Below, in pieces: positions 7,211 to 17,721 of a DNA stretch of 64,000 nt. Origin of the DNA: an uncultured Planctomycetota bacterium (GTDB taxonomy: Bacteria; Planctomycetota; Planctomycetia; Gemmatales; HRBIN36). The stretch covers positions 1 through 64,000 of the forward strand of contig CALFAY010000009.1 in the NCBI GenBank assembly GCA_937944855.1, read 5' to 3'. A program made the translations under genes and the position numbers. How positions within the stretch are numbered: the stretch's first letter is position 1; every line of letters starts with the position of its first letter. The notes under the pieces were generated by a model. It worked only from the letters and a program-made list of their open reading frames with translations, made no database searches and had not been told where the DNA came from.

Positions 7211-9583
7211 TCAGGGCTGGGCGCCAGGCAGGATCAGCCGGGCGAAGCGGTCCGCTTTGCCGCCCGACTTCCAATCCGGAATGATGTCGGGGCTGGAACC
7301 CATTTCGTAGCTGGGCTGCAACTCGCTTTCCCGCTTGTCTACGGCAGCCCGACGTGCCGCGTTGATCCGCAGGCTGCTGCGGTTTCCAAAAACAGTTAGC
7401 GGAATTGCCAGTTCAGCGGTCCAGACGCCTTCTCCCCCTTGGGCCTGTGCCTGCCACGGACGCTGGACCTGCCTGCCATCGGCTTCCAGGTAAGTGATGT
7501 TCTCGGGCGAGATGGCAAAGATCTGGCGGGTCGATCCGTCGCTCAGTTCGACACGGAAATGCTCTCCGGAGAGGACCAGTCGGCTCGGTTCCTGGTTGGG
7601 GGAAGGGGGACGCACCTTGACCTTGCGTTGGGGATCTTCGAGCACGGCAGCAACGAACAGCGTTTCGCCATCGGTCCCAAGCCGCACCTGACCGCCTTGG
7701 ATCCGCTCCTTGGCCGCGGTCGTGGGCAGCAGAGACAACGTCGGCATGGACTGCCAACCGGCTTCGTCCGGAGCACCGTCCACTTTCGGTTTGGGCATGA
7801 GCGGCACGGAGACCTCGCTGGGTCCGGTCAGCTTGAACGGAAATAGCTCGATGGTGCGATTGCGAAACCACCCGGGATCGAACTCGATGGTCAGCAGCGG
7901 GGTGTTCGACAAACCGTCAGTCTCAACCACGGCTTCCATGGGAATACGGAACGGCTCTTGAGGATTCAGCACGAAGGGCAGATCGGTGGCCTGGAAATAC
8001 CAGCCTTCAGTCCGTTGCCACAGAAGGTGGCCTGTGATGGGAATCCGGAAAGGGTTTGGCACTTGCAAGACGGTCTTGATCTTGGTCGGCCCCGTGCCCT
8101 GAGCGACGCTCGGGGGCAAAACCAGCAGGGCCTTGCGAAGGAACTCTTTGAGTTCCTCGACCTCGTAGGCGCCCAGGAGATTCGAGGGCGTCGGGCCGGG
8201 CACTAAGTGCCAGGTATCGAACGTGGTTCCATTGATGTCGATGGCATGGATCTCCACTCCATCGTCCGAAAAATGGAACAAAGTGAAGTGATGGACCGAG
8301 CGGATGGCGTCGATGTAATCGCGTTCCCGGATCGGGTACAAGGGCGCTCCTCCCCCCGCGCTGGTGATGAAGGGCACCCCCTTGCAGGGCGGATGGGTGA
8401 CACGACCGATGGGAAAGGTTCGACAATAGAAGTGGTCATGGCCGTTCAGCACGGCATCCACCTTGTGCAGAGGGTCCACCAGCAGGGGTGCCCATTCCCA
8501 TCGCAGCGGATTGATGGGTCGCGTCTTGTGCCCGCTGAACAGCGGATGGTGAAAGACCACGAAGGTCCAGTCGGTATCCGTTACTTCGGCAAGTTGTTCC
8601 TCCAGCCATTTGTACTGCTTGGAATCTCGACCCTTTTCGATCCAGCCATTGCTGTCGAGGCAGATGAAGCGGGCGTTAGCAAACTGAAATGTGTAGTAGC
8701 GTTCATTGCCCGGCAGAGCGACGTAGGAGAAGTAGTTCTCGGCATCCGCTTCATGGTTGCCGATGGTGCTGACCCAGGGCACCGAGCGGGCGATCGGAGC
8801 CAAGGGAACAAACCACTCCCGCCGCCAACTGGCGTAGTTTTTCCCGTTGGCGACGATGTCTCCGGTATGCACGATGAGGTCCACGTCGTGTTTGGCGATC
8901 TGCTCGACGACCTTTCGATGAACGGCCGGGTTGGACCTGGAGTCGCCGTACAGGGCCATTCGCCAACGTTTGGTTCCCGGAGGAGGGGCCGTGCGGAACT
9001 TGTGGATGTCGGAAACCACCTCCCCGCTGACGACTCGGTAGTAGTAGGTGGTAGCCGGTTGCAGTCCGGCAAGGCGAACCCGATGAAGACGGGAACGGTC
9101 TTTCTCATGGGCGACTTGTCCGAGCTGTTCGGTGGTTCCGTACTCGACCCTGCCGGGAAGCTTCTCCGTGGTTTCCCACATGATCGTAATTCCATCCGGG
9201 GCAGGCAGTTGCAGGTACGGTTCCACGTGGAAACGGGGAGGCGACGGCCGGGTGGTGAAAGTGTGCAAACGCGAGAAGACATCACCCACCCAAACCTTGA
9301 AATGGTACCGCGTTTCAGGCTCCAGACCTTCCAGATGCACCCGATGCTCGCTGGCGACTTCGGGTGCCTCGACTACCGAGCCGAGTCGCTCGCTGATTCC
9401 GTATTCCAACCGACCTGGGCCTTCCGTCCGTGTTCGCCACACGATCACCGCCCCGTCTGCGGTCACTGACTCGATCCGCACCTCGATCGCGGCAGTCTCC
9501 GGAGCTGACACCCAACTGCCGATCCACACCAGCAAGAGCATCATTCCCACCAGACCGACCACGTATGGCGTCACGATCCGCAT
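7211..9583 (-). CDS. Secreted purple-acid-phosphatase-like metallophosphoesterase
   Basis: A 790-residue exported enzyme. Residues ~1-25 form a signal anchor. Two fibronectin/PAP-N-like beta domains follow (~30-110 and ~120-200), each with a YHFKV- or YYYRV-type strand. The calcineurin-like phosphoesterase domain (~210-450) has all metal-site blocks: YGDSR, HTGDIV, GNHE, FHHP and GHDH. The last ~220 residues look like a beta-sandwich of the CBM9/DOMON type (LPTTAAKERIQGGQVRLGTD). It probably hydrolyses phosphate esters outside the cytoplasm. The ATG at 9583 has AGGAG eight bases upstream; an earlier GTG at 9592 lacks spacing for a ribosome site. Confidence 0.85.
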   Translation of the reverse strand: MRIVTPYVVGLVGMMLLLVWIGSWVSAPETAAIEVRIESVTADGAVIVWRTRTEGPGRLEYGISERLGSVVEAPEVASEHRVHLEGLEPETRYHFKVWVGDVFSRLHTFTTRPSPPRFHVEPYLQLPAPDGITIMWETTEKLPGRVEYGTTEQLGQVAHEKDRSRLHRVRLAGLQPATTYYYRVVSGEVVSDIHKFRTAPPPGTKRWRMALYGDSRSNPAVHRKVVEQIAKHDVDLIVHTGDIVANGKNYASWRREWFVPLAPIARSVPWVSTIGNHEADAENYFSYVALPGNERYYTFQFANARFICLDSNGWIEKGRDSKQYKWLEEQLAEVTDTDWTFVVFHHPLFSGHKTRPINPLRWEWAPLLVDPLHKVDAVLNGHDHFYCRTFPIGRVTHPPCKGVPFITSAGGGAPLYPIRERDYIDAIRSVHHFTLFHFSDDGVEIHAIDINGTTFDTWHLVPGPTPSNLLGAYEVEELKEFLRKALLVLPPSVAQGTGPTKIKTVLQVPNPFRIPITGHLLWQRTEGWYFQATDLPFVLNPQEPFRIPMEAVVETDGLSNTPLLTIEFDPGWFRNRTIELFPFKLTGPSEVSVPLMPKPKVDGAPDEAGWQSMPTLSLLPTTAAKERIQGGQVRLGTDGETLFVAAVLEDPQRKVKVRPPSPNQEPSRLVLSGEHFRVELSDGSTRQIFAISPENITYLEADGRQVQRPWQAQAQGGEGVWTAELAIPLTVFGNRSSLRINAARRAAVDKRESELQPSYEMGSSPDIIPDWKSGGKADRFARLILPGAQP

Positions 9584-9634
9584 GGCGATCACTCCTATCG
9601 TTCGCCGTCCGAGAACGGGAACCCCTCCGTGTCC

Positions 9635-11035
9635 TTAGCCCGTGATTTCCTTGGCCTGCCCGGGTGTTTTATACAAGCCTGGAACGCTGGCATTTTGAAG
9701 TGCAGGACTGAACGTAACCGGGTACGGCGTCGCGCTGGTTTCCAGACTCCGCAGCGGTTCCGGCAAACGGGCCAACTGCTCACGGCACCGCTGACGGGCT
9801 TGTTCCAGAGTCGGCACAGGTTCAAGAACCTGGCCTGCCACCATGACGGGCTTCAGGAGCGGTTCGCCCGGCAAATCCTCATGGGCCAGGCCGATGACAT
9901 CGCCCACCCACCGACCCTCGGCATCGGTTCGCCGCCAGACTTGCTTGGCTCCGGGCAAGGTCTCCTTTCCAGGTGAGAGTTTGAACACGCCCCGCTTGCC
10001 GCTCCTACTCTCGATTTCGACTAGCTTGTACACGCCAGCCAAAGCCGGATCGTCCCGACTTGTGACCAGTTCCGTCCCGACGCCGAACACGTCGATAGGG
10101 GCACCGGCTGCGAGCAGATCGCGGATCTTCTCCTCGTTGAGGTCTCCGCTGGCGACAATCTTCACCTCGTTTCGCCCGGCTTCGTCCAACTGACGCCGCA
10201 CCTCCCGGCTGAGCGACAGCAGATCGCCGCTGTCCAAACGGATTGCCTGAACCGGAATTCGGGAGTCGAGAATGCTTCGGATCGCTCCCATTACGTCGTA
10301 GGTGTCCACCAGATGCGTCGCATGGTCCGGAAACCAGGAGGCGAAGTTGGCGAACGCCTGAAGCTCGTCTTCGTGAGCCGTGATCCAGCTATGGGCCTGT
10401 GTCCCGAAAACGGGAATCCGCCAACGCCGACCCGCCTCGACCAGACTCGTTCCATCAAACCCGGCCAGATAAGCAGCCCGAGCGGCCAGCAGACCGGCTT
10501 GAGGCCCGTGAGCCCGGCGCGCACCGAAATCAATGAGACTCCTTCCCTGCGCAGCCAGCACACAGCGAGCGGCCTTGGTCGCCACGATGGTTTGCACGCT
10601 GACGCTGGTCAGCAGGTACGTCTCGAGGATTTGCGCGACATCGAGCGGCGCGGTGACACGCAACAACGGCTCATTCGTGAAGACGACCGAGCCTTCTGGC
10701 ACGGCCCAGACCGAGCCGGTGAAGCGCAAACGCAGCAGATGGTCGAACCATTTCGCGGGAACGTGACGGAAGGTCGGCAGACCTTGGAGATAGGCGACGT
10801 CTGCCTCGTCGAAGGCCAGGTTTTGCAAGTAATCCAGGACCTGTTCCAGTCCGGCAAAGACCAGGAAGTTGCGACGGTAAGGCAGCCGCCGGACCCAAAG
10901 CTCGAAAGTAGCTGTATGATTCGACCAGCCGAGGGCGAAATAGCCACCGGCCATAGTAAGTTCGTACAGGTCGGTCAACAGACCGAGCCGCGCAGGCGGC
11001 AGAGAGGAGGGGGAACGGTTGCTGACCACAGCCAT
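9635..11035 (-). CDS. pncB: Nicotinate phosphoribosyltransferase
   Basis: PncB makes nicotinate mononucleotide from nicotinate and PRPP, with ATP hydrolysis, in NAD salvage. The 466-residue protein shows the family blocks LLTDLYELTMAGGYF near the N-terminus, the active-site IDFGARRAHG, FGTQAHSW, IRLDSGDL, and the phosphate-binding region ASGDLNEEKI followed by FGVGTELVTS. Length is usual for the long bacterial form. The annotated ATG at 11035 lies almost on top of an AGGAG; the GTG six bases later, at 11029, is better spaced and may be the real start. It is the first gene of the leftward run toward trpB. Confidence 0.95.
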   Translation of the reverse strand: MAVVSNRSPSSLPPARLGLLTDLYELTMAGGYFALGWSNHTATFELWVRRLPYRRNFLVFAGLEQVLDYLQNLAFDEADVAYLQGLPTFRHVPAKWFDHLLRLRFTGSVWAVPEGSVVFTNEPLLRVTAPLDVAQILETYLLTSVSVQTIVATKAARCVLAAQGRSLIDFGARRAHGPQAGLLAARAAYLAGFDGTSLVEAGRRWRIPVFGTQAHSWITAHEDELQAFANFASWFPDHATHLVDTYDVMGAIRSILDSRIPVQAIRLDSGDLLSLSREVRRQLDEAGRNEVKIVASGDLNEEKIRDLLAAGAPIDVFGVGTELVTSRDDPALAGVYKLVEIESRSGKRGVFKLSPGKETLPGAKQVWRRTDAEGRWVGDVIGLAHEDLPGEPLLKPVMVAGQVLEPVPTLEQARQRCREQLARLPEPLRSLETSATPYPVTFSPALQNASVPGLYKTPGQAKEITG

Positions 11036-11190
11036 GCTCCTGAGGAACCGTGCGAAAGAGAATTGTACCAGGCCAACGGACTGAAGTGGTTGTTATGACA
11101 GGGGTTTCGCTGGCAGAGGGTTGCAACGGGCCAGGCAGGACGGGATAATTCTTTCCGCACCCTACGGATGTTCAACCGACTGCGAACACC

Positions 11191-14100
11191 ATGCCCATGA
11201 GCGTTCCCGAGCCGCACATCATCGTCCGACCGCTGGAACCAGCTCGGTGCGAAGACGAATATGCCTTGCACTTGGCGGCGGTGGAATGGAGCCTGGCCGA
11301 GTCGATCATTATCGAAACCGAGGAAGACATCAAGTCTCGCCCGAAGTGGCGCGACCGACTCCAGCCGTTCTATCACCAGTAACAGAATCTGGTCACTTAC
11401 TGTCGGCATTTGCCGGTCATGCTTCTGGCCGACGACGTGGGCTTGGGCAAGACCATCAGTGCGGGCTTGATCTTAAGCGAACTCATGGTTCGCGGGAACG
11501 TCAATCGGGCCCTTATCGTTTGTCCGAAAATCCTGGGTCCCCATTGGTGCCAGGAGTTGAGGAACAAGTTCGGTCTGGAGTCGGAAGTTGCGTTTGGCAA
11601 CCGCTTGGATCTGGCGCTACAAAGCCAGATCAAGATCGTCATTACTACCTACGACAGCGTACGGGAGCGGATCGGGGAGATCAAGCGCGGCCAGTTCGAA
11701 ATGCTGATCCTCGACGAAGCCCACCGTTTGCGCAATCTTTATGGCACCCGCAAGTCGCCCCGCACGGCTCAGAATATCCGTGAGGCCCTGGAAGCGCGTC
11801 TTTTCACGTATGTGTTGATGCTGACGGCGACGCCCCTTCACAATCGACCTGCGGATATTTACTCGTTGCTGGATTGTTTAACCGTGACCAAGGGGCATAG
11901 CCATCCGCTGGGCAGCTATGAGGAGTTCAGGGCGGCTTTCATCGAGCCATGCAGTAAGGAAAGGGGCCTTCGACGCGAGGCGATCCCGGTGCTTCACGAT
12001 GTGTTGCGGGAATACCTCGTCCGCACCCGCCGCGTGGACGCCAATCTGCCATTTCCCAAGCGACTCGTCCGGACGTATTCGGCAAGGATGACTGCGGCCG
12101 AAAAAGCGCTTCAAGACTTTATTGCGCGTAGCATTTTGGGCATCAATAAACTTCAACAAATTTCGCTGCTTCAGGCCATGATGAGCAGTCCGGCGGCCTT
12201 GTGGCGTCAAGTTGGCCATATGATTGCAAATGGGTCCCTTTCGGAGACTATATCGAATGACATTGATCGTCTCGTCCGTGGCTACCAGTGTCCTGCTAAA
12301 CTGACAGCCTTGATCAGCTTGCTCAACGAATTAAAAGACCAGCGACCAGATGACTGGAGGGCGGCCATTTTTACCAGCCGGCTCGCCACGCAGCATGAAA
12401 TCGGGCGCGCGCTGGCACAGGCCGGGATTCCTTACGGTTTCGTCAGAGGCTCGGCGGAGGGAGAGAACGCCCAGGCATGGGACGCCTTTTGCGCTGACCC
12501 GCCGCTCATTCGCGTTCTGGTATCTACCGATGCTGGAGCCGAGGGAATCAACCTCCAGGTTGCCAATGTAATTGTCAATTACGACTTGCCTTGGAATCCG
12601 ATGGTCGTCGAACAGCGCATCGGGCGTTGTCAGCGACTCGGGTCGTATCATAAACATGTGGTCGTCTGGAATCTGGTAGTCAAGGATTCGGTCGAGGAGT
12701 CCGTCGTTGCTTGTCTGATGGAAAAGCTGCAAACCGTCAGCAGTGCCATCGGAGAATCGAGTCGATTCTGGAAGTCCTGGGCATGGAAGGAGGCGGGAGC
12801 AGGTCCAAGTCGTTTGAAGAACAGATTCGTGAATCGGTGGTAGCGGCGCTAAGGGGGATGAATGTAGAGAATCGCAGGGACAAAATTGCAAGGAATATTG
12901 AGCAGGCCAGGAGATTGATTGAGGAGAATCAGGCCGAGATCGATCGTATTTTAGGATCTCCGGAATCCTTCGACCGGCGGACTGGGAGGGCGCTGCGGCT
13001 GAGGCACCCTGACCCGTCATTACCGGCAAAGCAATTTGTCATCCGCTCCTTGCAACAGGAAGGCGCGGTGGTTACGGAGTTTGAAGGCGGGCGATGCCGG
13101 GCGCGCGGGCGTGATGGCAGAGAAGAAGAGATTATCATCGTCGATGCTTCGAGACGGGAGAGGTTGCCAGGCGATGCCAATGACGACCTGGAAAATGACC
13201 AGACCCAAGAGAAATCCCCGCAGGTATATGCACCCGGACAGACGAGTTTCGAGCAGATTGTCGATCACTGGTCGAAGCGGAGCGAGCAGTTGATCGTGGA
13301 TACGCGGGTCAACGACGAGCGGCTGTGCTCCGAACTGGCTCGGCGCTGGTGCGAGCAGTACGGCTTCCGCTTCCTGAGTTGCCGATACAACGCCTCTAAG
13401 GGGGGGGGTATGTATGGCTCGATAGCCATACGGGTCACTGCTAGCAACGGGATAGATCGGTACGAAAAAATGATCCGGGCACGGTTAGGAAGCTCGCAAA
13501 AAGAGCAGGCAGCGCGGAGGGCCGGCGGGAGGTTGAGATCCGATAAAATCACCACGAAGGACGTGATGCATAGCTTTGAATCGGAAGCCAAGCGCATTAT
13601 TTCAGAAGACTCGGACCTACGCACTTTCTGTGAGCATTATCAGCGCCGGGAACAGGAAGAACTGGCGAAAGCCCGGGGCAATGCACGACAACAGCGGCGG
13701 ATCATCAACGACTTTCGGCCCTCGGTGACTGGCGAACGCGTGGGTATGAATGGGTGCTTATACTCGCGCGGACAATTGCACATCACCTTCAGCATCGATA
13801 ATTGTGTCTATGAGACCGCCTTGCAGGTGGAGCCGGCGACTGGTCAGATTCTGGAGCCGGTGGAAGAGGGCGTCTGCGAACGGACCGGCCGCACTGTGCC
13901 CAAGGCTGCCCTGAGACGGTGCGCGGTTTCGGGCAAAACGGTATTGCGCCATTTTCTGGCCAAGTCGGCCGTCAGCGACAAGAAAGCCTTGCCGGAGCAT
14001 CTAGGCGTCTGTGAGGTTACGGGCAAAACGGTGCTGACCTCGGAATTAGGCAAATCGTCGCTTTCGGGTAAAGTAGCTCTCCTGGAATTACTTTGGCGTT

Positions 14101-15332
14101 CCCCGGTGAGTGGTCGGCTCGGTTTGCCGGAAGAGGTTGGCCAGTGCGAAATCACGGGGGACGCGGTGTTAAAGGACGAACTCGTTCGCAGCGACCTGTC
14201 CGGGCGGCTGTTTCGAAGCGATCAAAAACGTGTGTCAGCCGTGTCGGGCAAGGTCGGTCATCAATTAGAGATGGTCCGTTGCGACGTCACGGGGGATTGG
14301 CTTGCACCTTCCGAAGTGGACAGGTCCGATCTTTCAGGAAAGCAGGTTCGGGCTGATCTGCTCCGCAAATCGGGGAAATCGGGAAGGAAAGGGCTGGCGG
14401 ACGAAGTCGTGCCCCGCGCCGTGACCGGTCGGCTCTTGCTTCGGGACGAAGTCGGCCGTTCGGCCGTCTCGGGCCAGTGGTGCGACAAGGATCTGCTGCA
14501 ACGCTCGGCGCGGAGCGGTCTCCCGGCTCTGCCCCGTGAGACTGTCCGTTGCGAAGAAACCGGAGCGTTGTTGCTGGCTTCCGAGACGGGCATTTGTCAA
14601 GTCACCGGAAAGCGGGTGGACAACCGCTTGCTGGCGGTCAGTGCTCTGTCCGGCCGCACGGTTTTGAACAGATTCGCAGTCTGCTCCGTTTTAAGTCGGC
14701 GTATCGGCCTCCAGGACGAGATCGGGTATTGTCATTGGCTGGACGGTCCGGTGTTAAAAGACGAACTGGATGTCTGCCGCTTGACCGGTCTGACGATCTC
14801 CCGGCCGTTTCTCAACGGCGACAGCGAGTTGCGACCGCTGCGGGAAATGCTGAACGGTTGGTCCTCGGAGGCTTCGTCTCTCCCCAAAGGGGCGCAGTGG
14901 CTGCGAAGACAGCACGCAGACTTCCGTGGCGTCAAACGCATGTGGGGAATCCGCTCGCCTTCCAATAGTGTGGTCGCTGCCTGTGTGGAAAGGACTGGCA
15001 TCTTAGGACTTCAGCGGCGTCATGCCGGCGTCGTTATTCGACTGGGCGATACCCCCGTCCTCCTTGCGAAGACAGCCTGGGGAAAGAGAATTCGAGGTTT
15101 GTGGACGGTAGTTCCCGAGGGCGGCCTCTTGGCTGGGATGCTATCCTTCATCAACCACGTTTTTCAACTGCTTGGGCTGGCCCCTACTGGGGCGCGATCC
15201 ACTGCTCGAAATGAAACCATAACACCCGCGAGTAGCGAAAGATTGCGGGAACCAACGGAAGCATGCAAAGCGACGCAGGAATCAGGACCATCCACAACGG
15301 CCAGTCAGGCAGAATCCATAGCGCCAAGATGA
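11191..15332 (+). pseudogene. Large SNF2-type helicase with C-terminal Cys/Thr-Gly repeat array, broken twice
   Basis: Joined across its lesions, this encodes about 1,380 residues. The N-terminal half is a RapA/SNF2-like ATPase: motif I LLADDVGLGKT, motif II LDEAHR, motif III LTATPLHN, motif V STDAGAEGINL and motif VI EQRIGRCQRLG. A TAA at 11380-11382 interrupts the region just before motif I, and the frame then continues unchanged. A second lesion near 12752 changes frame: adding one A to GAATCGAG restores GEIESILEVLG. The coiled-coil-like region after it (NRRDKIARNIEQARR) leads to an uncharacterised domain and then to ~20 short repeats. The 3' end overlaps the convergent DUF983 gene by 149 bases. 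A restart at the ATG at 11419 would lack everything before motif I. Confidence 0.8.
13875..14811 (+). repeat. Array of ~20 degenerate 13-16-residue Cys/Thr-Gly units in the helicase gene
   Basis: At protein level the consensus is C/S-x-V/L-T/S-G-K/R-x-V/L-x-x-x-x-L-x-x-S. Examples are CEVTGKTVLTSELGKS, SLSGKVALLELLWRS, CEITGDAVLKDELVRS, CDVTGDWLAPSEVDRS and CQVTGKRVDNRLLAVS. In the middle of the array there is a higher-order pattern of three units, about 45 residues, in which the first keeps a Cys and the other two have Ser or Ala. The C-x-x-T/S-G turn resembles a zinc knuckle, so the array may be a string of partly degenerate metal-binding turns. That reading is inferred from pattern only. 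Confidence 0.7.
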
Positions 15333-15570
15333 CCGTAATCACCGCCAGCACCACGCTGCCCAGGGCATAGCTGAAATACATGGCTCCCAGGAAAAATCCG
15401 GGTTCCCGGACGAAGCGGTAGCCGCATTCGAGGCAAAAGTGGTTCATGGTCAACGGGCCGCGGAAGATTGGCCCCTGACCACAGCGGGGGCAGCGCTGGC
15501 GAAGGATGGCCAGGATTCGGCTGGGTGGCCGATGCAGTGGTTCTCCAGAGCTGTCGTGCGGCGAGGTCAC
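15184..15570 (-). CDS. DUF983-family membrane protein
   Basis: A 128-residue protein with an N-terminal zinc-ribbon-like pair, QRCPRCGQGPIF and FCLECGYRF, followed by EPGFFLGAMYFSYALG and two membrane spans (~70-90 and ~95-112). This is the DUF983 layout, whose role is unknown although members often sit near respiratory or cofactor genes. The GTG at 15570 overlaps the TGA of the upstream cupin gene by the bases GTGA, so translation is probably coupled. Its 3' part lies opposite the end of the broken helicase gene. Confidence 0.8.
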   Translation of the reverse strand: MTSPHDSSGEPLHRPPSRILAILRQRCPRCGQGPIFRGPLTMNHFCLECGYRFVREPGFFLGAMYFSYALGSVVLAVITVILALWILPDWPLWMVLIPASLCMLPLVPAIFRYSRVLWFHFEQWIAPQ

Positions 15571-15968
15571 GTTCCGCGAAGCGACTTCCACGGCTCTTCC
15601 TGGCTCATATCGATCAGGGCCGGTCCCTGGATTTTGGCCGGCGACAGGATGGCCAGGATGCGCAGCGTCTCGTTGCCGATGTTGTAGGTCCCATGCACCA
15701 TGTTCATCGGGATGTGGGCCATCTGCCCGGCGGTGAGGATCTTCTTTTCCCGATCCACCCATTGTTCGGCGGTGCCTTCCAGCACATAGATGATTTCCTC
15801 CATCTCCGGGTGGCGGTGGAAAGCATGGGCCTTGCCCGGCGGAAAATGGACCCGGACGAGAAGGAGTTTCTCCGCCTCGACGATGTCGGGTCGGCACAGC
15901 CAGTCATGCGGCCCCCAGGGCAGATGTTGCACCACCATTTCTTTTTCGGTCACAAAGCGCAGCGGCAT
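15567..15968 (-). CDS. Cupin-domain protein
   Basis: A 133-residue single-domain cupin. The first metal motif is AHAFHRHPEMEEIIYVLEG (two His, one Glu, and the Glu of the strand), and the second is HIPMNMVHGTYNIG with the fourth ligand His. The fold binds a metal and is used by many dioxygenases, isomerases and sugar-binding proteins; substrate cannot be told. Start is the ATG at 15968. Upstream codons stay open but are unlike a cupin. It forms a two-gene unit with the DUF983 gene, overlapping it by four bases. Confidence 0.82.
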   Translation of the reverse strand: MPLRFVTEKEMVVQHLPWGPHDWLCRPDIVEAEKLLLVRVHFPPGKAHAFHRHPEMEEIIYVLEGTAEQWVDREKKILTAGQMAHIPMNMVHGTYNIGNETLRILAILSPAKIQGPALIDMSQEEPWKSLRGT

Positions 15969-16349
15969 GGTCGGCAACTCCGGCAGAGTTGGAAGAATGT
16001 CCCGATGCACAAAAGCTAGCCAGACCCAATCCCGTTCGCAAGGCGCAGATTGGGCTTTTTTCCCTCGCCGGGGTCTGTTATACCACCCCAGCCGATCGGC
16101 AAGGGCTGGCCCGAGGTGCCAGGGAAGGCTACCTCGGACCATGCCGATTCGCGTAAGTCTGCTCAGCCGGCAGGAGGCACGGCCGACAGCAGTTCTGTCG
16201 TCCTCGTCGTGGCGGGTTTCCCGCAGATTGCCCCGCAACGCCCTCTCGTCTGGCAGGTTGAGTGTTAGGCTTGCCTTGCCCAACGCTTCAGGAGGAGGCA
16301 GGACCGATGCTGCCGTCTCAATCAGCCGGTCCGGATCAGGAGACCCATC
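15969..16349. other. Divergent intergenic region
   Basis: About 380 bases between the leftward cupin gene and the rightward secreted-protein gene, so it should hold both promoters. Reading frames cross it on both strands but show no conserved motif. A good ribosome site, CAGGAG, lies at its right end for the 16350 start. Confidence 0.4.
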
Positions 16350-17093
16350 ATGCCCGTGTCGTTTTTTTCCCCTCGGGGCATCAACCTCTGTGCGGCTTTT
16401 GGACTGGTTTTGCTGGGAAGTGCCTTGACGGAGACATACGCCCAGTGTCCCGGCGGGGCCTGCGGCAGCCGGTGTCCGTCCTGCGGGCCGGTGTTCGTGC
16501 CGCAGCCAAACTTTCCCCCGCAGCCGCGGATGCAACCGACTCCTCGGCTCACCCAGCCCGTTCGTTCCGCTAATAACTCCCGCTACCTGCCGCCGATGCC
16601 AGAGATGCTGAAAAACCGTACCCCGGCCCATGCTCTGCCCGCCGTGGCCAGCCGCGATGGTCTGCCATCGGCTCGGACGGCACCCGCTGGCAGCGAGAAC
16701 CGACCATCAGAGCGCTCTGTCGTCCGGGGCCAGGAACCTGAAGTCGCCGCTGCCCGGCCTGCCGAAGTGCCGATCCTGCCGACCAGGTTGCGTCTGCCCA
16801 GCCCGGAAGAATTGGGACTGCTGGGCGACGACGCATCCTCTGCCGAGTTGCCGCCTTCTAAGGAAAGAGCAGCGAAAGCCGACTGGGCCACCACACGCGA
16901 ACGCCTCGAACGGTGGGGAGCATTGCATTACCGCCTGGAACGTGCGGAGCAGGGTTGGCGGTTCGTCTGCGTCCTGCCGCACCCGACCCGGAGCGAAGCT
17001 CAGCACCATATCGAGGTCGAAGCGGCGACCGACGAAGCGGCCATGACCGCCCTGTTGGAGCGGGCCGAAACCTGGCTGCGAACCTGCCGCTGA
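16350..17093 (+). CDS. Secreted Pro-rich protein, function unknown
   Basis: A 247-residue protein with a signal peptide of about 31 residues (hydrophobic core CAAFGLVLLGSA, likely cleavage after TYA). Next come a short Cys/Gly segment (CPGGACGSRCPSCGP), a long Pro/Arg/Ala-rich region (~45-165) without repeats I can define, and a compact C-terminal part (~175-247) with ERWGALHYRLERAEQGWRF, which looks folded. The ATG has AGGAG eight bases upstream. I do not recognise a family; such exported proteins with a disordered middle are common in planctomycetes. tRNA-Asp follows 84 bases downstream. Confidence 0.65.
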   Translation: MPVSFFSPRGINLCAAFGLVLLGSALTETYAQCPGGACGSRCPSCGPVFVPQPNFPPQPRMQPTPRLTQPVRSANNSRYLPPMPEMLKNRTPAHALPAVASRDGLPSARTAPAGSENRPSERSVVRGQEPEVAAARPAEVPILPTRLRLPSPEELGLLGDDASSAELPPSKERAAKADWATTRERLERWGALHYRLERAEQGWRFVCVLPHPTRSEAQHHIEVEAATDEAAMTALLERAETWLRTCR

Positions 17094-17177
17094 GGGCAAG
17101 TAAAGCCGACGCGGATCGCAGACCGGCTCAGGCCCTTGCTGGGTCGGTGTCCAAGTCGTATATTGAAAAGAGAATCC

Positions 17178-17251
<74 letters not shown>

Positions 17252-17721
17252 CTCCACGACAGTTTCCTTCTGAGATTCCCGCTCAGAACCATCTTCCCAC
17301 CGTTTCGTATGTAGCGATGTCAGCATCCCGGCGACTTTTTCCGCCACGCGGCGCTCTGGCTGCCCAAGAGCCTTCTTACGACTTCCACGGCTAGTTGAAA
17401 ACCTTCGGTCATTTCCCAACGGCCTATGCCCCTGTAGGCTGCCGGAACAAATCATGCAGGCGCTTGACGGCGGCCCTGCGTACGGTTCTAATGCGAAGAC
17501 AGCATACAAAAAGGCCACCGGGTGCATCGCCCATGTAATCTTCCGTCGCCTTATTCTCGGCCATTCCTGTGATCAAAGTCGTTTCGCTTTGCGCGAAATG
17601 CCAGCACGAGTTGTTGTGCGCACTGTCCATGCGTTGCTAGGCTCTGGGCAAGAAAGGATGATTTATAGCATTCTCAGCCTTAATAGCAGCTGCATTGCGC
17701 GCCAGGGAGGCGAAAGACGAC
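17252..17721. other. Intergenic stretch after tRNA-Asp
   Basis: About 470 bases with only short, motif-free frames. A 112-residue frame on the minus strand runs across the tRNA and ends in the sequence typical of antisense tRNA translation, so it is rejected. The right end should hold the promoter for the next gene. Confidence 0.4.

Noticed and set aside
9219-9234. parS-like palindrome TTCCACGTGGAA upstream of parB
   Set aside because: Only about 12 of 16 positions match the parS consensus, and it lies inside the phosphoesterase coding sequence; chance is likely.
13875-14811. CRISPR-like array in the repeated region
   Set aside because: The repeat is at protein level; DNA units vary in sequence and length and no spacers are present.
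11191-15332. Calling the helicase part of a BREX or DISARM defence system
   Set aside because: No methyltransferase, PglZ, BrxL or Drm gene is near; only the ATPase class is shared.
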